Positions 59,915 to 64,000 of a DNA stretch of 64,000 bases are shown piece by piece (within the stretch, counting starts at the first letter, position 1; every line of letters begins with the position of its first letter). Source of the stretch: Haloglomus salinum (GTDB lineage: Archaea > Halobacteriota > Halobacteria > Halobacteriales > Haloarculaceae); contig NZ_CP101153.1 in the NCBI RefSeq assembly GCF_024298825.1, forward strand, positions 1,488,001-1,552,000. The letters run 5' to 3'. The translations under genes and the position numbers were made by a program. The notes beneath the pieces are model-generated. The model was not told the DNA's origin. It saw only the letters and a list, made by a program, of their open reading frames with translations, and made no database searches.

Positions 59915-60721
59915 TCAGAGGTCCGCCCGCTCGAACCGGGCGACCCCGACCGCCAGCGGCACGACCGTCCAGGCGACCAGCACGAGGCCGGCGGCGAGTG
60001 GCCCGGCGGTGACGACCGGCGGCGGCGCGGCGGTCGGCAGCAGGGCCGCGACGAGGTTCCGGTAGGCCTCGGTGGGGACGGTCTGGGCGAACGCGACTGC
60101 CCACCCCGGCTGCGGGCCGGTCGGTGCCTGGAGCCCGTTCGCGACGAACCGGACGGCGGTCGGGATGGAGCCCCAGAAGGCTAGGAGCGTGAGGTAGGTC
60201 ACCGCCGCGATGATGGTCGCGCGGCCGCGGGTCGACATCGATGCCGAGAGCCCGACGGCGAGTCCGGCGACGGACACTCCGAGCGCGAGCGCGAGGAGGT
60301 AGCCACCCAGCGTGTACACCGGGTCCGGCACCCCGACGACGGCGAGGTAGGCCACGGTCGCGACGAGGTAGCCGGCGGTCACCAGCAGCGCCGTGAACGC
60401 GGCGCGACCCAGGAACGTGCCGAGCACGAACGCCCGGCGGGAGTGTGGTGGTGCCAGCAGCAGCCGGATCTCGCCCGTCTCGCGCGGCCCCGCGATTCGG
60501 TCGTAGCCGAACTGGAGCGCCGCCAGCGGGAGGAACAGGAAGACGACGCCCTCAAGCTGGCGCAGCAGCCCCGGCGCCCGCGCGCCGGTCCCCCCGCCTC
60601 TGGTCAGGGCGACCGGGCCGCCGAAGAACACGACGAACAGTAGCAGCACGGGCCACACGGACCGCGACCGGAACGGGTCGCGGAGGTCCCGCTCGACGAC
60701 GGCGCGCAGGCGGCCACTCAT
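59915..60721 (-). CDS. ABC-2 type transporter permease
   Basis: 268 residues, about six transmembrane helices (for example SVWPVLLLFVVFFGGPVALT and LLALALGVSVAGLAVGLSAS). An ABC-2/NatB-like membrane subunit. Its start overlaps the ATPase gene by four bases (ATGA), so the two are one transporter. Direction is presumably export. Confidence 0.87.
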   Translation of the reverse strand: MSGRLRAVVERDLRDPFRSRSVWPVLLLFVVFFGGPVALTRGGGTGARAPGLLRQLEGVVFLFLPLAALQFGYDRIAGPRETGEIRLLLAPPHSRRAFVLGTFLGRAAFTALLVTAGYLVATVAYLAVVGVPDPVYTLGGYLLALALGVSVAGLAVGLSASMSTRGRATIIAAVTYLTLLAFWGSIPTAVRFVANGLQAPTGPQPGWAVAFAQTVPTEAYRNLVAALLPTAAPPPVVTAGPLAAGLVLVAWTVVPLAVGVARFERADL

Positions 60722-61638
60722 GCGAGTCCCCCCTCCTCGCCCTCGGTGTAGGCCGCGAACAGTTCCTCCAGCGAGGCCTCCTCCGTCCGGATGTCGACCA
60801 CCTCGGCGCCGTCGTGGCGGGCCGCGTCGACGACCGCTGCCTTCCGGTCCGGCGGGCAGGACGCCGAGACGCTCGCCCCGTCGGCGCGCACGTCGTGCAC
60901 GCCGTCGACCTCCCGGACGGCCGCGACGGCCGCCTCCGAGGGGGTGTCCAGCGTCACGGTCAGCCGGCCGACCGAGCCGACGCGCTCGCGGAGCCCGTCC
61001 AGCGAGTCGCTGGCCACCAGCTCCCCGCCCGAGAGGATGCCGACGCGGTCACAGACCGCGGCCACCTGCTCGAGGATGTGCGAGGAGAAGAAGACGGTCG
61101 CGCCGCGCTCGTTCTCCTCACGGACGATCTCGCGCATCCGGCGGGCACCGTTGGGGTCCAGCCCGGTCGAGGGCTCGTCGAGGATGAGCAGGTCGGGTTC
61201 GCCGACCAGGGCACAGGCCAGCAGCAGCCGCTGGCGCATCCCCTTCGAGAACCCGCCGACCGGCCGGTCCGCATCGAGAGCGATACCGACGCGGTCCAGC
61301 AGCGCCAGCGGGTTCTCGTCGCTTCCCTTCGAGTCGACGACGTACCGGACGTGCTGGCGGGCGGTCACGTGGCCGGTCAGGCTGGTCGCGTCCGGCAGGA
61401 TGCCGGTCCGGGCGTGGACAGCCGTCGGCTCCGCCTGGGCGTCGTGGCCGAAGACCGAGACGCTGCCGGCCGACGGCCGGACGTAGTCGAGGAGGATGTC
61501 GATGGTCGTCGACTTCCCGGCACCGTTCGGCCCGAGGAAGCCGTACACCTCGCCCCGTTCGACCGTGAACGAGACGTCATCGAGCGCCCGGACGTCGCCG
61601 AAGCGCTTCGAGACCGCGTCTAGCTGGAGGGCTGGCAT
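60718..61638 (-). CDS. ABC transporter ATP-binding subunit (ABC-2 exporter)
   Basis: 306 residues. Walker A FLGPNGAGKSTTIDILLDYV, signature GFSKGMRQRLLLACALVG, Walker B LLILDEPSTGLDPNGARR and the H-loop in FFSSHILEQV. The C-terminal 90 residues are the extra domain seen in NatA/CcmA-type exporters. The loop before the signature (YVVDSKGSDENPLALLDR) is in its usual place. Partner is the overlapping permease. Confidence 0.94.
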   Translation of the reverse strand: MPALQLDAVSKRFGDVRALDDVSFTVERGEVYGFLGPNGAGKSTTIDILLDYVRPSAGSVSVFGHDAQAEPTAVHARTGILPDATSLTGHVTARQHVRYVVDSKGSDENPLALLDRVGIALDADRPVGGFSKGMRQRLLLACALVGEPDLLILDEPSTGLDPNGARRMREIVREENERGATVFFSSHILEQVAAVCDRVGILSGGELVASDSLDGLRERVGSVGRLTVTLDTPSEAAVAAVREVDGVHDVRADGASVSASCPPDRKAAVVDAARHDGAEVVDIRTEEASLEELFAAYTEGEEGGLA

Positions 61639-61796
61639 CTGACTGGTCGTTCAGCGCGCGGGGTCTTGAAAACGGGGCCTGAGCCGCCGCGAGGACCGAG
61701 CGCCAGCCTGCGCGAGCGCCCGAGAACGATGCCGACGGGCGACAGCCCCGTATCTTTTTTACTTACCTGTCTGCATATACAGGAAGTCCGGGAACG

Positions 61797-62657
61797 ATGG
61801 TCCGACGCTCGAAGGTCCTGCTCGCACTGGTCGTGCTGGTCGTGGCTGCCAGTATCAGCCTCGCGTATGCGGGTCTGCTCGCCCCGCTCGTCTCCCCCGC
61901 CGACCTGCCGGGGCCACCACCTGCCGCTATCGCGGGCGTCATCGGAACGGTCCTCCTCGGCGCGCTGGTGTCGTCCGTGCTCGACAGGAGAGCGTGGCGT
62001 GAGATGGGGAGCCAGGCCGGTCTGACCGCCGGCGGTGGCCCCCAGTTCGCCACCGGTCCGCCCGACGAGAGCGACAAGGCCACGCTCACCGGCACCGTCG
62101 ACGGCCGGGCGGTCCGGGCACGCACCTACAGCACCGGTGGCGGGCAGAACCAGTCCAGCAGGACCTACACGGTGGTCGAGGCCGAGCTCGGAACGCCCGT
62201 CGAGTGGCACGCTTCGTTCGGCGTCGTGGGGGCGGCCGAGGCGCCAGACGACCCCGGCATCGACGCCGCGAAGAGCCAGGTGGTCGACGGTGTGGGTGTG
62301 CGAGGCGACATCCCCGAGGACGTCGCCAGGTCGGTCCTCGGGCAGGAGGCCGAGGACGCCGTAACGGACCTCGCGGGCCCGGTGTCCGTCGGCGACGTGA
62401 CTGACAACGTCGTCGGTGACATGCTCGACGAACTCGACGGCGAGGCGGACGGCCTCGCGGGGTCGGTCGCGAAGGGGATGTTGAACATGTCGAGCGACGG
62501 CGAGGACGGCCCCTCCCGGACGGTCCAGTACCGCGACCGGGGACTGCTCACCGACGCGGAGGAACTCCGGCGTCGCATCGACGCCGTCACCACCGTCGCC
62601 GACGCCGTCGACGACGCCAGCACGGCTGCCGGACGGCCGAACGCCGCCCCGGAGTGA
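61797..62657 (+). CDS. Membrane-anchored protein of unknown function
   Basis: 286 residues. Two helices at the N-terminus (KVLLALVVLVVAASISLAYA; AAIAGVIGTVLLGALVSSVL) are followed by a cytoplasmic domain (SDKATLTGTVDGRAVRARTY, TYTVVEAELGTPVEWHASFG) and an acidic region rich in Asp/Gly/Val. TATCTTTTTTACTT and CATATAC before the ATG are AT-rich promoter candidates. No family recognised. Divergent from the ABC exporter. Confidence 0.75.
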   Translation: MVRRSKVLLALVVLVVAASISLAYAGLLAPLVSPADLPGPPPAAIAGVIGTVLLGALVSSVLDRRAWREMGSQAGLTAGGGPQFATGPPDESDKATLTGTVDGRAVRARTYSTGGGQNQSSRTYTVVEAELGTPVEWHASFGVVGAAEAPDDPGIDAAKSQVVDGVGVRGDIPEDVARSVLGQEAEDAVTDLAGPVSVGDVTDNVVGDMLDELDGEADGLAGSVAKGMLNMSSDGEDGPSRTVQYRDRGLLTDAEELRRRIDAVTTVADAVDDASTAAGRPNAAPE

Positions 62658-62690
62658 CCCTGTCTCCCCGTCTCCGGTCTCCGCGGTCGG

Positions 62691-63284
62691 CTACAGCAAG
62701 CCCTCTTCGCGCGCCAGCAGCACGCCCTCCATCGTCGCGTCGTTGGCTGGGTCGCTCCGCGCCACGTCCAGCGCCTCGTCGACGGGGACCGCGTGGACGT
62801 TGATGAACTCGTTGCCGTCGAGTTTCCGCTCGACCGGCTCCAGCCCCTCCGCCCAGACGATGCCGCGTTCGTGGCGCAGCACGCCCGTCGAGCAGCCGAA
62901 CGACTCCAGCAGGGCCATCCCCGACGGCGCGAATCCGGTCTCCTCGGCCAGTTCGCGCGCCCCGGCCTCGGTGTAGCTCTCGCCGTCCTCGACGATGCCG
63001 GCCGGGAGTTCGAGACAGAGTTCGCGGATGGTCGGGCGGTACTGCTCGACCATGAGGAGCGAGCCGTCGGCGACCGCCACCACGACGACCGCGGGCGGCA
63101 GCTCCGCCCAGTAGTACCTCTTCGTCGAGCCGTCGGGCTGCTCGACGAGGTCGTACCCGCCCGTGTACCAGCCGGTCTCGTACTCGGCGACCGACTCGAT
63201 GACCGGCCAGTCGTGGGTCGCGGGGTCGTGGTCCGTGATGGGCTGCTCGCGCCCACCGCTCGCGTCGTCGGGGTCGTCGCTCAT
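62691..63284 (-). CDS. NUDIX hydrolase (ADP-ribose pyrophosphatase-like)
   Basis: 197 residues. Nudix box GIVEDGESYTEAGARELAEE then TG fits GX5EX7REUXEEXGU; LCLELPAGIVEDGE is typical of ADP-sugar pyrophosphatases. MVEQYRP and the preceding strands VVVVAVADGSLLMVEQYR belong to the same class. The start overlaps the preceding gene's stop (ATGA), so it is the third gene of an operon running in from the window edge. Confidence 0.9.
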   Translation of the reverse strand: MSDDPDDASGGREQPITDHDPATHDWPVIESVAEYETGWYTGGYDLVEQPDGSTKRYYWAELPPAVVVVAVADGSLLMVEQYRPTIRELCLELPAGIVEDGESYTEAGARELAEETGFAPSGMALLESFGCSTGVLRHERGIVWAEGLEPVERKLDGNEFINVHAVPVDEALDVARSDPANDATMEGVLLAREEGLL

Positions 63285-63793
63285 CCGGCTCCCTCCGCGC
63301 GTGATGTCGCATCGCCGGCTGGTCCCGGCCTCACCACCCGACTCGTGGTCGCGTCGGTCCCGGCTCCGCCGACCGACCCCGGCGCCTGCGTAATCTCGAC
63401 CCGATAGCTGGTCCCGTTCCGCGAGAGGTAGACGCTGGTGTCGTTGCCCGCCGTGACCGTGGCGTTCGGGTGGTCCCGCGTGAGCGCCTCGAACTCGTCG
63501 AACGGGGAGTGCGTGAACCCCTCCTTGACGCCGAACGGCCCCCGCCAGTACGGGTCCGAGCGGCCCGTCTCGTTCGCGTTCCCGGCAGCGGCCGTGACGG
63601 CGTCCGTCGTGAAACGGTAACGCTGCGCCGAGAGGTTCGTGGTGTTCACGCTCTCGTTCGGCGCCTCGTCGGCCGTCGCGACCACGTAGTACGGGTCGCC
63701 GCTCTTCAGGTAGGCGGGGAGCGCCCCGAGCGCCAGCAGCAGCACCACGACCGCGAGGATGACCAGGATGGTGTTCCGGGTGATTCGCCTCAC
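63281..63793 (-). CDS. Single-pass membrane protein of unknown function
   Basis: 170 residues. One N-terminal helix (TILVILAVVVLLLALGALPA), then an outside domain with several N-x-S/T sites (NESVNTTNLSAQRYRFT, NETGRSD, NGTSYRVEI), compatible with archaeal N-glycosylation, and a disordered tail. Overlaps the genes on both sides by four bases (ATGA), so co-translated with NUDIX and the upstream gene. No family recognised. Confidence 0.75.
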   Translation of the reverse strand: MRRITRNTILVILAVVVLLLALGALPAYLKSGDPYYVVATADEAPNESVNTTNLSAQRYRFTTDAVTAAAGNANETGRSDPYWRGPFGVKEGFTHSPFDEFEALTRDHPNATVTAGNDTSVYLSRNGTSYRVEITQAPGSVGGAGTDATTSRVVRPGPAGDATSRAEGAG

Positions 63794-64000
63794 TGCGTGT
63801 TCTCCTCGGCTTCGGCGGCCGCGTCGGTCTCGTCCTCGGTGCCATCCTCGTCCTCGTCCTCCGGCGGCTCTGCGGTGTGGGCGCCCGTCTCGACGGGGTC
63901 GGCGTGGATAACATCACGGTAGACGCGGCCGAAGACGGTCCGGCGGAGCGTCGCCGTCGCGGCCGCGGGTTCGTCCTGGAACGTCGCGGCCACGGCGACC
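63790..64000 (-). CDS. C-terminus of an unidentified protein, start beyond window
   Basis: Open reading frame entering from the edge with no stop before 63790. The visible 70 residues read VAATFQDEPAAATATLRRTV then FGRVYRDVIHADPVETG and a strongly acidic tail. It is the first gene of the operon with the single-pass protein and NUDIX. Too little remains to name it. Confidence 0.55.
   Translation of the reverse strand, partial: VAVAATFQDEPAAATATLRRTVFGRVYRDVIHADPVETGAHTAEPPEDEDEDGTEDETDAAAEAEENTQ

Overview
The window is chromosomal DNA of a haloarchaeon (class Halobacteria). Evidence: very high GC, acidic proteins, leaderless promoters with TATA boxes about 25-30 bases before the start codon, an archaeal TBP, aSUI1, PheST, PolD small subunit, F420 and methanopterin enzymes, HTH_10 (bat-type) regulators, a double-length TatC, Tat lipoproteins, and an Orc1/Cdc6 gene beside oapABC. 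I cannot assign a genus.

Layout. 1-3.6 kb: start of a multi-PAS histidine kinase and a modular beta-helix Tat lipoprotein. 3.7-7 kb: HTH_10 regulator and Zn/Cd-type P-type ATPase. 7.3-11 kb: RlmE, a ribbon-helix-helix protein, TatCt. 11.8-20 kb: pheST, tbp, Trm-G10, HAD-like protein, clamp-loader subunit. 20-25.5 kb: a degenerate receiver/RecA-like operon, small haloarchaeal genes, a Rid protein, MATE exporter. 25.8-31 kb: the replication origin, with oapC-oapB-oapA on one side, orc1 on the other, and between them an inverted pair of ORB-type motifs around an AT-rich core plus tandem iterons. 31-35 kb: two tandem signal peptidases and PolD DP1. 34.75-36.63 kb: a low-GC islet with a phosphotransferase, bounded by two inverted copies of a structured repeat. 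36.6-46 kb: GNAT-like protein, UvrC, SPFH protein, PheA, lipoprotein, p27-like protein, Hef. 46-50.4 kb: small proteins, CofE, Mer. 50.6-55 kb: MoxR-DUF58-transglutaminase operon. 55-64 kb: aSUI1, HTH_10 regulator divergent from a P450, rhodanese, MFS exporter, ABC exporter, NUDIX operon.

How genes work together. The origin block groups initiation (Orc1, Oap proteins) with replication and repair genes (PolD DP1, RFC-like subunit, UvrC, Hef). CofE makes the F420 that Mer uses. TatCt would export the twin-arginine lipoproteins found in the window. MoxR, DUF58 and transglutaminase are translationally coupled.

Most unusual signals. (1) A dispersed repeat (four copies) with a hairpin whose stem changes on both sides between copies. 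(2) A second structured repeat placed directly after stop codons, two copies of which bracket the low-GC islet. (3) ORB-like motifs well beyond the origin, including an inverted pair inside the polB linker. (4) Ten 15-bp iterons before orc1. (5) A coupled gene pair in which the receiver phosphoacceptor Asp is Glu and the partner's Walker A lysine is Ala.
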